Source of the DNA: Myxococcota bacterium | Lineage (GTDB): Bacteria; Myxococcota_A; UBA796; UBA2385 | DNA length: 64,000 nt | Reading direction: 5' to 3' | Assembly: GCA_023150805.1 (NCBI GenBank) | Contig: JAKLKF010000018.1 | Span: 18,401 to 82,400 of the forward strand | Part shown: in pieces, positions 43,932 to 52,302 of the stretch | Numbering within the stretch: the first letter of the stretch is position 1 | How the letters are laid out: the number at the start of each line of letters is the position of its first letter | The notes under the pieces: generated by a model | The model's input: only the letters and a program-made list of their open reading frames with translations | Told to the model about the DNA's origin: nothing | The model's database searches: none | Translations under genes and position numbers: made by a program

Positions 43932-45404
43932 TCAGCCGACCCCTGCCCTCCACACCCCCGCCACCACCACCCAGGCCAGGTGCGCAACCAGCGCCGCGCC
44001 CAGCCCCCACCGCGCCCCCAGCAGGCCCAGCGCCAGGCCGGCCACGGCCCCACGCGCCGGGTCGGCCGCGCAGGCCACCAGCACCCACAGGACCAGGGTC
44101 GCCCACAGGCCCAGTCGCGGCTGGAGCAGGCCCCGGAAGAACAACTCCTGGCCCACCACCACGACCAGCGCCGCCCACCCGGCGGGGACCTGCCCCTCCG
44201 CGAGCCTCCCCAGGATCGGCCCCGCCTGCTCCCCGCTCCCTAGCAGCGCTAGTACCGGCCCCACCAGCGCGCCGCTCCACGCCCGCCGCCCCCAGGCCGG
44301 CCACCGGCCCTGCCGCGCCAGCCCCACCGCCGCGACCAGCGCCAGCAGCACTCCGCCCGCCGCCAGCGCCACCTGCCGCGAGGCCAGCCCCCCTGCCGCG
44401 CCGCCGGCCTCGAAGACCCCCGGCCCGGCGACAGCCAACCACCAGCACAGGCCGCCGACCACCGCGGCGCCCCACACGCCGCCGTCGCGCTGGGTCGGCT
44501 TGACCCCCTGGGCGTCCAGGCTGCGCGCCGTCGCCTCCAGCAGCGCCCCGCTGGCCGCCAACGACGCGAGCACCGCCACCCCCACCACCACCACTCCATC
44601 CCAGGCCCCGCTCGCCGCTGCCAGCGCGCCGCCCAGCGGCACGACCGCGCCGAGCAGCGGCCACCGCTCGCCCAGGCCCCAGGCCAGGCCCGCCCCGACC
44701 ACCGCCACCACCGGCAGCACCCGCATCGGTACGGCCGCCCCGCCCACCAGGTCGCCCGCCCCGCGCACCAGCCACAGGCCCAGGGCCACGGCCACGCCCA
44801 GCGCCGCCGGCATCGCGACCAGCCAGGGGCCCACGCGCAGCGCCCCGCTGAGCACCCCGCCGACCCCCGCCAGCAGCGCCACCACCGAGGCCGAGGCCGT
44901 CCACCACAGCCACTTGCCCACCACCAGCTCCCGCCGCGAGAGCGAGGTCGACAGCAGCACCTCCAGCGTGCGCCCCTCCCGCTCGCCGGGCAAGGTCTCG
45001 GCCAGGGGCCCGGTCAGCATCGAGATGGCCAGCAGCGCCACCAGCAGGGCCCGACCGGGCAGGCGCAGGCTCCCCGGGACCACCTGGAGCCGCACCGCGG
45101 GTCGGGTCTCGGTGGCGACCAGCGCTTCCCGCAGCCCGGGCGCCAGCGACCGGGTGCGCACCACCAGGGGCGGCCCCGCCGACAGCGTCGCCGGCGCGCC
45201 CTCCCGCCACCTCACCACGCCCGAGAGCGACGCCGGCACCTGGCCCGACACCTCCGGCAGCGCCGCCGTCGCCGACGGCAGCCGCAAGGCGCTGGCCGGC
45301 AGCAACAAGACCAGCGAGAAGACCAGCAGGCCCCAGCCTCGCCGCCCCGACGAGGTGCGGACCCGCTCCCGCCGGGCCACCGCGAGCAGACGCGCCGGCC
45401 TCAT
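43932..45404 (-). CDS. ABC-2 permease fused to a CPBP-type intramembrane protease domain
   Basis: 490 residues. The N-terminal half is a NatB-like ABC-2 permease ('LAETLPGEREGRTLEVLLSTSLSRRELVVGKWLWW'). The C-terminal 200 residues are a CPBP (CAAX-protease/bacteriocin-processing) domain with 'VVGQELFFRGLLQPRLG'. In active CPBP proteases this motif is EExxxR; here the first Glu is Gln. Such permease/CPBP fusions are known in several phyla. ATG at 45404 overlaps the stop of the upstream permease gene, and the ATPase precedes both, so the three form one exporter. The substrate is unknown, perhaps sodium or a peptide. Confidence 0.83.
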   Translation of the reverse strand: MRPARLLAVARRERVRTSSGRRGWGLLVFSLVLLLPASALRLPSATAALPEVSGQVPASLSGVVRWREGAPATLSAGPPLVVRTRSLAPGLREALVATETRPAVRLQVVPGSLRLPGRALLVALLAISMLTGPLAETLPGEREGRTLEVLLSTSLSRRELVVGKWLWWTASASVVALLAGVGGVLSGALRVGPWLVAMPAALGVAVALGLWLVRGAGDLVGGAAVPMRVLPVVAVVGAGLAWGLGERWPLLGAVVPLGGALAAASGAWDGVVVVGVAVLASLAASGALLEATARSLDAQGVKPTQRDGGVWGAAVVGGLCWWLAVAGPGVFEAGGAAGGLASRQVALAAGGVLLALVAAVGLARQGRWPAWGRRAWSGALVGPVLALLGSGEQAGPILGRLAEGQVPAGWAALVVVVGQELFFRGLLQPRLGLWATLVLWVLVACAADPARGAVAGLALGLLGARWGLGAALVAHLAWVVVAGVWRAGVG

Positions 45405-46402
45405 CGGCCCAGCCCGCCGTGGTGCCGGCCCCACCAGGCCGCGCAGGCTGCCATCACCGCTCCGCCTGAACCTAGCGCCGCTAGACCGGACAGGATCCCA
45501 CCCTGCCCTACGGCGCCCAGGCTGGCCACCGGAAGCCACATCCCCACCGCCGGCAGGCCCGCACCCAGGCCGAGCAGCCCGGCAGTCAGCGCCAGCGCGC
45601 GAGACAGCGGCGCCGAGAAGCCCGCCCGCCCCGCGCGCGGCCCGCCGACCGCCGCCAGCCCCACCGCCGCCGCCACCGAGGCCGCCAGCCCGCCGTGCAG
45701 AGCCAGCGCCGCCGGCCGGTCCATCGCCAGCAGGCCGTGCAGCAACAGCAGGGTCGCGCCCAGGCCCACCGACAGCGCCACCGCCAGCGCCAGGATGCGC
45801 GCCGCGCCGTGGGTCCAGGCCGGCACCGGCAGCGGCAGGCTGGCCTCGACCACGCCCTCGCCGCGATCCCGCCAGGCCAGGCCCGCGCCCATCACCACCC
45901 CGTAGAGGGTGAACAGCACCGCCACCAGCCCGCCCATGCGCCCGGACTGCTCCTCCACCTGCGCCCTTCGCGGTGGATCGGCCGGCACCTCGATGCGCCA
46001 GGCCGCGCCCGCCTCCTCGCGCAGGGCCGCCTCGGCCCGCAGGCTGGAGACCCCCGCCACCTTCGCCGCCAGCACCCAGCCCTCGGCGTCGGTCCACGCC
46101 GCCCGCTCGGCACGCCCCGCCGCCACCGCCGTGCGAGGATCCGGGTCCACCCGCACGACCAGCCCCTGCGCCTCCACCGCGGCGCCCACCGCGGCCGCGT
46201 CCTCGGCCGACAGCGCCAGGTGCGGCGCCGCCGTCAGGTTCCCGCCCACCTGCCCGGCCACCAGGGCCGCCCCCACCACCGCCCCCGCCGCCAGCAGGCC
46301 CGGCCAGGCGATCGCGCGCACCACGAAGCCCTCGCGCAGCAGGCGCAGCAGCGTCGCCCCGGCCCCCACCGCCACCGCCACCAGCGCCCGCCGCCCGCTC
46401 AC
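45401..46402 (-). CDS. ABC-2 type exporter permease subunit
   Basis: 333 residues with six or so membrane helices and a large extracytoplasmic loop after the first helix (about residues 60-165), as in ABC-2 permeases of the NatB/YhaP type. ATGA-type overlaps with the ATPase gene before it and the permease/CPBP gene after it. Starts at ATG 46402. No residue pattern reveals the substrate. It and the second permease probably form the heterodimeric channel. Confidence 0.8.
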   Translation of the reverse strand: MSGRRALVAVAVGAGATLLRLLREGFVVRAIAWPGLLAAGAVVGAALVAGQVGGNLTAAPHLALSAEDAAAVGAAVEAQGLVVRVDPDPRTAVAAGRAERAAWTDAEGWVLAAKVAGVSSLRAEAALREEAGAAWRIEVPADPPRRAQVEEQSGRMGGLVAVLFTLYGVVMGAGLAWRDRGEGVVEASLPLPVPAWTHGAARILALAVALSVGLGATLLLLHGLLAMDRPAALALHGGLAASVAAAVGLAAVGGPRAGRAGFSAPLSRALALTAGLLGLGAGLPAVGMWLPVASLGAVGQGGILSGLAALGSGGAVMAACAAWWGRHHGGLGR

Positions 46403-47127
46403 CCTTCACCGGTCAGGCGCAGGAAGACCTCGCCCAGGTCGTGTACGCCGGCCAGGGCCCGCAGCTCGGCCAGGCTGCCCTCGGCCACCAGCCGTCCGCC
46501 CGCCATCACGCCGGCGCGGTCGGCCACCGCCTCGACCTCGCCCATGATGTGGCTGCTGACCAGCACCGCCCGCCCCTCGCCCGCCAGCCGCCGCACCAGG
46601 CCCAGCACGTCGCGCCGTCCGGGCACGTCCAGGCCGTCGGTCGGCTCGTCCAGCAGCAGCACCGGCGGGTCGTGGACCAGCGCCCGCGCCAGCACCACGC
46701 GCCGCTTCTGCCCGGTCGAGAGCGTGCCACAGGGGGCCTGGGCCAGCCCCCCGGCACCCAGCGTCTCCAGCAGCGCCATCGCCCGCTCGCCGGGCTTCTC
46801 CACCCCCTGGATCCGCGCGAACAGGCTCACCGCCTCCCGCGCGCGGAGCTGCGGCTCCAGGCCCGCCTCGGCCGGCACGTAGGCCAGCCGGGCCCGCGCC
46901 TCCAGCGGCCGCGCCGCCGCGTCCACGCCGTCCACCTCGACCCGCCCGCGGTCCGGCCGCAGCAGGGTGGCCAGCATCCGCAGGGTGGTCGTCTTGCCCG
47001 CGCCGTTGGGGCCCAGCAGGGCATAGACCTCACCGGCCCGCACCTCCAGGCTGACCCCCGCGACGGCATCCACGGCCCCGCGGTCGGGATCCTGGAAACG
47101 GCGGGCGAGGTCGACGGCGCGGAGCAT
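46399..47127 (-). CDS. ABC exporter ATP-binding protein (NatA-like)
   Basis: 242 residues. Walker A 'GPNGAGKTT' (about 39-47), Q-loop region, signature 'LSTGQKRRV' (the usual LSxGQ, followed by KRR), Walker B 'PPVLLLDEPTDGLD' and switch His in 'VSSHIMGEVE'. It drives the two permeases encoded immediately downstream. Transcription starts near 47130; the region up to the TrpD-like gene is only 62 bases, so the two units may be one transcript. Confidence 0.92.
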   Translation of the reverse strand: MLRAVDLARRFQDPDRGAVDAVAGVSLEVRAGEVYALLGPNGAGKTTTLRMLATLLRPDRGRVEVDGVDAAARPLEARARLAYVPAEAGLEPQLRAREAVSLFARIQGVEKPGERAMALLETLGAGGLAQAPCGTLSTGQKRRVVLARALVHDPPVLLLDEPTDGLDVPGRRDVLGLVRRLAGEGRAVLVSSHIMGEVEAVADRAGVMAGGRLVAEGSLAELRALAGVHDLGEVFLRLTGEG

Positions 47128-47189
47128 GGCCGCCGCAGCCTACCGCCCCGCTCCGCCGCGCGCCTTCGCCGCCGAGGCGGCTAGCGCTG

Positions 47190-48017
47190 CTAGCCCGCCA
47201 GCACCAGCCCCCGCACACGCTCCTCTCGGCCGTCCTGCCGGGCCTGTCGGGCCAGCTCGGTGGCCGCCTCCGCCCCCTCGCCCCAGCCCGCCAGGGCCAG
47301 CAGCGCCGCCGCCCGGGCCAGCACCGCGTCTCCCGTGGGCTCCTCCCACTCGGTCGCTGCGGAGCGCCCCTCCGCCAGCCGCCAGCCTCCCCCCTGGCCC
47401 TCCACCCGCACCTCCGCCCGGTCCAGGTGCTGGCGCTCCAGCGCCAGGGCCCAGCCCTCCGCGGTCGGTCCCGAGGGCGCTACCAGCAGGCGCAGGTGGG
47501 CGCGGCTGGGGTCGGCCAGCGGCAGGGCGGCGGCGAGCGCGGGACCGAAGGGCGAGAGTGCCTCCAGGTCGGGGTGGAAGCACCGGGAGAGCAGGGCGGT
47601 GAAGCGGCTGCGCGCCAGCAGGCGGGCGGCCTCGGCCGGCTCGTCGAGGGGGTCTGCTGCCAGCGGCAGGCGCAGGCCCCAGGCCGCCGCCGGCACCGGA
47701 TCGTCGACCAGCAAGGCGACCCGCACGCCCGCCGCGGCGGCGAGCAGGGCGCCGTCCCACCAGGGGCCGGCCGGCGCGGCCAGCGAGACCAGGGCACCGC
47801 CGCTGCCGCCGAAGAGGGGGCGACCGGCGCGCTCGGCGAGGACCCGGGCCAGGCCGGCGACCTCGGCGCCCGTCGGCGCGCGGCGGGCGAAGGCGTCCGC
47901 CAGCGCCTGGCCGACCTCCCGGTCCAGGCCGCCCTCCAGCGCCTGCCGCGCCAGGGACTGCACCTCCATGCCCGCCAGGTCTCGTCCCGCCGCGAGAGCG
48001 GCCGCCATCCTGTTCAC
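47190..48017 (-). CDS. Degenerate TrpD-like (anthranilate phosphoribosyltransferase-fold) protein
   Basis: 275 residues. The helical start 'LARQALEGGLDREVGQALADAFARRAPTGAEVAGLARVLAER' and 'FTALLSRCFHPDLEALSPFGPAL' follow the TrpD pattern. The catalytic landmarks GTGGD and KHGNR are missing or replaced ('GGSGGALVSLAAP', 'LLVDDP'), and the protein is about 60 residues short. It starts at a GTG overlapping the TrpG stop. It is probably an inactive or re-purposed homologue, perhaps a partner of the amidotransferase. No functional trpD is visible in the window. Confidence 0.6.
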   Translation of the reverse strand: MNRMAAALAAGRDLAGMEVQSLARQALEGGLDREVGQALADAFARRAPTGAEVAGLARVLAERAGRPLFGGSGGALVSLAAPAGPWWDGALLAAAAGVRVALLVDDPVPAAAWGLRLPLAADPLDEPAEAARLLARSRFTALLSRCFHPDLEALSPFGPALAAALPLADPSRAHLRLLVAPSGPTAEGWALALERQHLDRAEVRVEGQGGGWRLAEGRSAATEWEEPTGDAVLARAAALLALAGWGEGAEAATELARQARQDGREERVRGLVLAG

Positions 48018-48583
48018 GGGGCCTCCAGGAAGCGCGCCAGCAGCCGCGGGCCGTCGGGCGTCAGCACGCTCTCGGGGTGGAACTGCACGCCGTGCACGGG
48101 CAGCGCGCGGTGCCGGACCGACATGATCTCGCCGTCGTCGGTGTGGGCACAGGCTTCGAGCGCGGGGGGCAGGTCGGCCACGGCCAGCGAGTGGTAGCGC
48201 CCGCAGGGCATCGGCTGGGGCAGGCCGGTGAACAGGCCGCGGCCGTCGTGGTGCACCAGGCTCTGCTTGCCGTGCACCAGCGCCTTCGCGGGCACCACGC
48301 GGCCGCCGAGCACCTGGCAGAGGGCCTGGTGCCCCAGGCAGACCCCCAGGACCGGGAGCCGCCCGATCGCGGCCAGCAGCAGGGGCAGCGAGACCCCCGC
48401 GTCGTCCGGCGTGCCGGGCCCTGGCGAGATCAGCAGGTGCGTGGGTCGGAGGGCGAAGGCGCCCTCCACGTCGATGCTGTCGTTGCGGTGCACCAGCACC
48501 TCGGCGCCCAGCACCTGCAACGCCTGAACCAGGTTGAAGGTGAAGGAGTCGTAGTTGTCGATGACCAGCACGCGCATCCGCAC
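48014..48583 (-). CDS. Glutamine amidotransferase, anthranilate/aminodeoxychorismate synthase component II
   Basis: 189 residues. Class I glutamine amidotransferase with 'LVIDNYDSFTFNLVQAL', nucleophile Cys in 'LGVCLGHQAL', and 'VHGVQFHPESV' with the catalytic His and Glu. It supplies ammonia to chorismate to make anthranilate (TrpG) or aminodeoxychorismate (PabA); the sequence cannot tell which. No component I gene is in the window. ATG 48583 or 48577 may be used. Paired by GTGA overlap with the TrpD-like gene. Confidence 0.9.
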   Translation of the reverse strand: MRMRVLVIDNYDSFTFNLVQALQVLGAEVLVHRNDSIDVEGAFALRPTHLLISPGPGTPDDAGVSLPLLLAAIGRLPVLGVCLGHQALCQVLGGRVVPAKALVHGKQSLVHHDGRGLFTGLPQPMPCGRYHSLAVADLPPALEACAHTDDGEIMSVRHRALPVHGVQFHPESVLTPDGPRLLARFLEAP

Positions 48584-48653
48584 CCGACCTCGGCCTCCCC
48601 GCTACGCCGGCCGGCCCCGACCGGCGAGGCAAGAAGCCTGATGAAGCATGGAC

Positions 48654-48677
48654 TTGACACGTAAACTCAGCTATCTT
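48654..48677 (+). promoter_or_regulatory. Possible promoter of the EAD1-like gene
   Basis: AT-rich patch with ttgaca (48654-48659) and tatctt (48672-48677) just before the ATG at 48684, an unusual composition for this genome. The spacing of 12 bases is too short for a normal sigma-70 promoter. If tatctt is the -10 box, transcription would start close to the ATG (leaderless). Confidence 0.35.
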
Positions 48678-48683
48678 CGAGCC

Positions 48684-49541
48684 ATGGACCTCACTCCTCG
48701 CGAAGCCAACGACCTCGCCCGGTTCTTCGCTCGCCGCTTCCCCGACCGGGTCGCGGTGGACGAGCTGGTCCGGCAGGCGGGGATCTCCCTCGACGACACC
48801 CTCGCCGGCGACCAGCTCGCCGTCTGGAGCACCGTGATCGTCGAGGCCCAGGCCCAGGGACGCCTGCGCCGGCTGGCCCGGGCCGCGGCGAAGAGCGACG
48901 TGGGCGACACGAACCTGCAGGAGGTCTGCACCCTGCTGGGCCAGGACGAGGCGCGGATCCAGCCGATGGCCCTGGGCGCCGGCGGCCTGCTGGTGCTGGC
49001 GCTGGTCATCGGCGTGGGCGCCTGGTGGACCCGCGGCGGCGAGCAGACAGCCCCGGCCGCTCCCGAGGTCGAGGCGGCGCCCGTCGAAGCCGCCGCCGTC
49101 ACCGCCGTCGAGGCCTCGCCGGCCGAGCCCGCGCCGGCAGCGGCCCCGCCGGCCGAGCTCGCGCCGGCAGCGGCCCCGCCGGCCGAGCCCGCGTCGGTCG
49201 AGGCCCCCGCCGCCCGTCCGGCGGACGCGGCTGTCGCTCCTGCCGACGCCACCCCCGCGGCGGGCGCCGGCGCCGGACGCTGCACCGGCACGCCGGGCCA
49301 GGTGGTCGGCTACTGGTACGCCGGATCGACCGCGCCCGGCCGCGCGGGGCAGACGATCACGATGCGGTCGGGCGCCAACGTCCGCGCCGACTACCCCGAC
49401 GTGCACAACGGCTACAACGCCCGGGCGCCGATGACCTGCGCCCTGAAGGCCGGCGACCGCCTGACCCTGAGCCGTGACCCCATCGCCGTCCCCGGCGGCG
49501 CCTTCTGGGTCCCCGTGGTGGCCGGCGACCTGCTGCCCTGA
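48684..49541 (+). CDS. EAD1-like domain - transmembrane - SH3-like protein
   Basis: 285 residues from the ATG at 48684. Residues 1-85 ('MDLTPREANDLARFFARRF...LVRQAGISLDDTLAG...WSTVIVEAQAQGRLRRLARAA') match the effector-associated domain EAD1 found in NTP-dependent conflict and signalling systems. One membrane helix follows (about 93-112, 'ALGAGGLLVLALVIGVGAWW'), then a Pro/Ala/Glu linker with a 30-base tandem repeat, and a C-terminal SH3-like domain ('TMRSGANVRADYP...LKAGDRLTL') that would be outside the cytoplasm. It looks like an adaptor linking an outside ligand to an EAD-bearing partner not present here. Confidence 0.65.
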   Translation: MDLTPREANDLARFFARRFPDRVAVDELVRQAGISLDDTLAGDQLAVWSTVIVEAQAQGRLRRLARAAAKSDVGDTNLQEVCTLLGQDEARIQPMALGAGGLLVLALVIGVGAWWTRGGEQTAPAAPEVEAAPVEAAAVTAVEASPAEPAPAAAPPAELAPAAAPPAEPASVEAPAARPADAAVAPADATPAAGAGAGRCTGTPGQVVGYWYAGSTAPGRAGQTITMRSGANVRADYPDVHNGYNARAPMTCALKAGDRLTLSRDPIAVPGGAFWVPVVAGDLLP

Positions 49542-49550
49542 GCGCCGGGC

Positions 49551-50834
49551 TCAGGTCGGGGGCGCCACCGCCAGGTCGACCTCGACCCCGTAGTGGTCGC
49601 TGGCCTCGACCTGCTCGCCGCCGACGTCCAGGTCGCGCTCGGTGAACCGGTGGCGGCTGCCGGCGACGTGGATCCGGCCCGCCGGGTCCCGGGCCAGCAG
49701 GTGGTCCAGCCGCGCCGGCTGCTCGGTGCCGGCGTACTGCCGGTGGTAGAGCCGGTTGCAGTCGGTGGCGGTGTAGGCGCGAAGGTGCTCCTCGGAGCAG
49801 CCCAGGCCCCCGCGCAGGGCCGCCTCGGGGTCGTTGTCCAGGGCGCGGCCCAGGCGCACCTCCAGGTCCGCCTCTGCCAGCGGCCTCCCGCGGATCGCCA
49901 GGTCGACCAGGCCGCCGTAGTGGTGCAGGGCCGGCAGGCTGAGGGCGTCGTGCCACCACGCGCTGTCGATGCCGCCGCCCGGTCGGCGCCAGGCCTGCCG
50001 CCCGTAGAAGGCGCCGGCGTTCAGGTCGCCGCCCACCAGCACCAGCTCGTCGGCGGGCCGCCGTGCCACCGCCAGCCCCAGGGCCCGCGACTGGTGCAGC
50101 CGGTGCTTCCAGGCGTGCGGGTAGGCCTGCAGGTGGGTGTCGAAGACGCTGAGCGGGCCCAGGGCCGGGTGCACGAAGCCCACGCGCAGCCAGCTGCGGT
50201 GGATGCGGTCCTTGCGGGGCAGGTCCAGCGCCTCCAGGCGGTCCTGGTGCCCGTAGGCGTGCACCTCGACCTCGGGCTCGCCGGCGAGCACCTCCTCGCG
50301 CAGCAGCACCGCCAGGCCGTCGACGTGCCGCCGGGGCGGGCAGCACAGCCGGTAGCCCGCCGCCGGCGCCCGCTCGCCCAGGGCCTGGATCTCCGGGGCG
50401 TGCCACAGCTCCTGCAGCAGGACGATGTCCGCCCCCGAGGACAGCAGCCGCGCGAAGATCCCCTCGCGCCGCTCCCGCACCCAGGGGCTCTGCCGGTAGG
50501 GCCGCCCAGCGACGAGCACGTCCAGCAGCGCCAGGTTCCAGGTCAGCACCCGCAGCGGCACGCTGTCCGGCGTCGGCGGCGGGTTGCCCCGGCAGGTGTC
50601 GCGCAGCCACCCGGTCGGATCGGGCGCCGCCACGAAGCGCAGCTCGCGGCGCAGCAGGTCGGCCGCGACCAGCTCCTGCCCGCCGTCGATCGCGTCCGCC
50701 AGGTGCAACAGGGGCGGGCTGTCCGACAGCCGCACGCCGTCGCCGCGCCCCACCCCCACGGGCACGGTGGGGCGGTTGACCCGCAGCAGGCTCCACACCA
50801 GGTCGGCCAGGGCCCGACCGGCCCCCCGGCTCAC
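49551..50834 (-). CDS. Endonuclease/exonuclease/phosphatase (EEP) family protein
   Basis: 427 residues from the GTG at 50834. After about 110 variable residues, the EEP core has 'LRVLTWNLALLD', 'IVLLQELWHAPE', 'FDTHLQAYPHA', 'LVLVGGDLNAGAF' and 'VEASDHYGVEVDL', all of the metal and catalytic positions of sphingomyelinase/DNase-I-like enzymes. No signal peptide. It may be a phospholipid or nucleotide phosphodiesterase. Overlaps the small lipoprotein gene upstream by GTGA. Confidence 0.82.
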   Translation of the reverse strand: MSRGAGRALADLVWSLLRVNRPTVPVGVGRGDGVRLSDSPPLLHLADAIDGGQELVAADLLRRELRFVAAPDPTGWLRDTCRGNPPPTPDSVPLRVLTWNLALLDVLVAGRPYRQSPWVRERREGIFARLLSSGADIVLLQELWHAPEIQALGERAPAAGYRLCCPPRRHVDGLAVLLREEVLAGEPEVEVHAYGHQDRLEALDLPRKDRIHRSWLRVGFVHPALGPLSVFDTHLQAYPHAWKHRLHQSRALGLAVARRPADELVLVGGDLNAGAFYGRQAWRRPGGGIDSAWWHDALSLPALHHYGGLVDLAIRGRPLAEADLEVRLGRALDNDPEAALRGGLGCSEEHLRAYTATDCNRLYHRQYAGTEQPARLDHLLARDPAGRIHVAGSRHRFTERDLDVGGEQVEASDHYGVEVDLAVAPPT

Positions 50835-51184
50835 GAGCCGCTGTCCCCGGCGCCGCCCCCGTCGGTGTCCCAGGCGCAGACTCCGTCGTCGCAGCGGTAG
50901 CCCGTCGCCTTGGGGCAGGTCCCGTCGACCGGGTCCACCAGGGAGCAGCCCAGGTCGTCGCCGAGCTGGAGGATGTAGTAGAGCTGCGCGGGGTCGGCGT
51001 CGTTGGCCTGGACCGCCTGGCAGAACAGGTCGTCCGCCGTGCCGGGGATGGGCAGGCCGCAGTCCTCGTCCACCTCGCAGGCCTGGACCGCGGCGAGCTC
51101 GGCCTCCCACTCCGCCTGGACGATCCCGCACGGGTCCTCCTCTTCCTTGCAGGCCAGCATCAGCAGGATGGGGATGAGGGGCAC
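50831..51184 (-). CDS. Small Cys-rich lipoprotein
   Basis: 117 residues. Signal 'MPLIPILLMLACKEEED' (Cys12). The mature part has six further Cys in spaced pairs ('DPCGIV', 'QACEVDEDCGLP', 'LFCQAV' and so on) and ends in an Asp/Gly tail. The Cys pattern resembles the small myxobacterial-type surface lipoproteins with one disulfide-rich domain. No function known. First in a two-gene unit with the EEP protein. Confidence 0.7.
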   Translation of the reverse strand: MPLIPILLMLACKEEEDPCGIVQAEWEAELAAVQACEVDEDCGLPIPGTADDLFCQAVQANDADPAQLYYILQLGDDLGCSLVDPVDGTCPKATGYRCDDGVCAWDTDGGGAGDSGS

Positions 51185-51258
51185 GGGACCTCCGCGGCCG
51201 GGACCTTAGCCCCGGTCCTCGCCCAGGCGCCACGATCCCCCACCGGATAGCCGGCCAC

Positions 51259-52290
51259 ATGGCGCCGCCCCTGCTCCTCCTCGCCCTGGTCGGGCCCGCC
51301 GGGGCCGCCGAGCTGCAGTGGCGCGCCGCGCTGGGCGCCCAGCTCGACGCCGACAGCCACGGCATCGCCGACGCGGGGGTGCGGGGCGGGGACTGGTCGG
51401 CCCAGCTGCTGACCGACACGCTCGACCTGCGCTGGGCGCCCGAGCGCGACCGGGGGCGGGCCTGGCTGGCGCTGCGGGGCGAGCTGGGCGCCACCGGCCT
51501 GTTCATCTCGCCCTGGACGGACGGCGCCCCCGATCCCGGCCGGGCCCTGCTCTCGCACGCCGTGGGAGTGCAGGCCGGCGGGCTGCGCTACCTGCCCCAC
51601 GGACTGTACGCTGGCGCCCAGGCCGAGCTGCGCTGGCAGGCCTTCGGCGCGATGGCCGACACGACGATCCCCGTCCCCGACGCACGCCCGGTCGGCCTGG
51701 CCGACGCCATCGTCGGCTGGTGGAGCCCCGACGCCAGCGCCTGGGTCCGCGGCGGGGTGGACGGCTGGCTGCTCCACGACGAGGCCACCGTGACCCCGCA
51801 CGCCCACTTCGAAGGCAAGGCCGCGGCACCCTGGGCGGTGGGCCCGGCGGTCGAGCTGCGGGCCGGCGTCGCCCAGGGCCAGGACGAGGTGACCGCCACG
51901 CGCCTGGGCGGCCTGACCCCCTACGTGGTCCCCGTGGCCGGCGCGGCCTGGGCCGAGTGGCGGGTCGAAGACCATGCCGCCTTCCGCCTGGGCCTGCGCG
52001 GGCGGACCCACCTGGGCGACCAGGGCCTGCTGGCGGTGATGCCCTTCGCCGACGCGGCCGTGGCCGAGGGCATCGTGAGCAGCCAGCCCGCGGGCCCCTG
52101 GGCGGTGGGCTTCGGCCTGCACGGCCGCTGGGAGCAGGGCCGCAGCCACGCCGAGGTCGCCGTCGGCCACGCCCCGTGGATCGAGCGGGCCGAGGGCGTG
52201 GGGCGCACCAGCCTGTACCTGCTGCTCGGGGTGGACTGGGGGGCGGGGACCCGCCTGTGGCGACCGCAGGAGCCGACCGCCGGACTATGA
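51259..52290 (+). CDS. Exported protein, likely outer-membrane barrel
   Basis: 343 residues. Signal peptide 'APPLLLLALVGPAGAAEL'. The mature part consists of alternating hydrophobic/polar strands ('LQWRAALGAQLDAD', 'AWLALRGELGATGLFIS', 'GVQAGGLRYLPHGLYAGAQAELRW' ...) with turns of Asp/Gly, as in an outer-membrane beta-barrel of about 14-16 strands. I recognise no family. Uma2 gene follows after 12 bases. Confidence 0.6.
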   Translation: MAPPLLLLALVGPAGAAELQWRAALGAQLDADSHGIADAGVRGGDWSAQLLTDTLDLRWAPERDRGRAWLALRGELGATGLFISPWTDGAPDPGRALLSHAVGVQAGGLRYLPHGLYAGAQAELRWQAFGAMADTTIPVPDARPVGLADAIVGWWSPDASAWVRGGVDGWLLHDEATVTPHAHFEGKAAAPWAVGPAVELRAGVAQGQDEVTATRLGGLTPYVVPVAGAAWAEWRVEDHAAFRLGLRGRTHLGDQGLLAVMPFADAAVAEGIVSSQPAGPWAVGFGLHGRWEQGRSHAEVAVGHAPWIERAEGVGRTSLYLLLGVDWGAGTRLWRPQEPTAGL

Positions 52291-52302
52291 TCGCGGGCGG
52301 AG

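Noticed and set aside
48648..48683. Upstream ATG (48648) as start of the EAD1-like protein
   Set aside because: It adds 12 residues before the domain start, has no ribosome site, and would include the putative -10 region.
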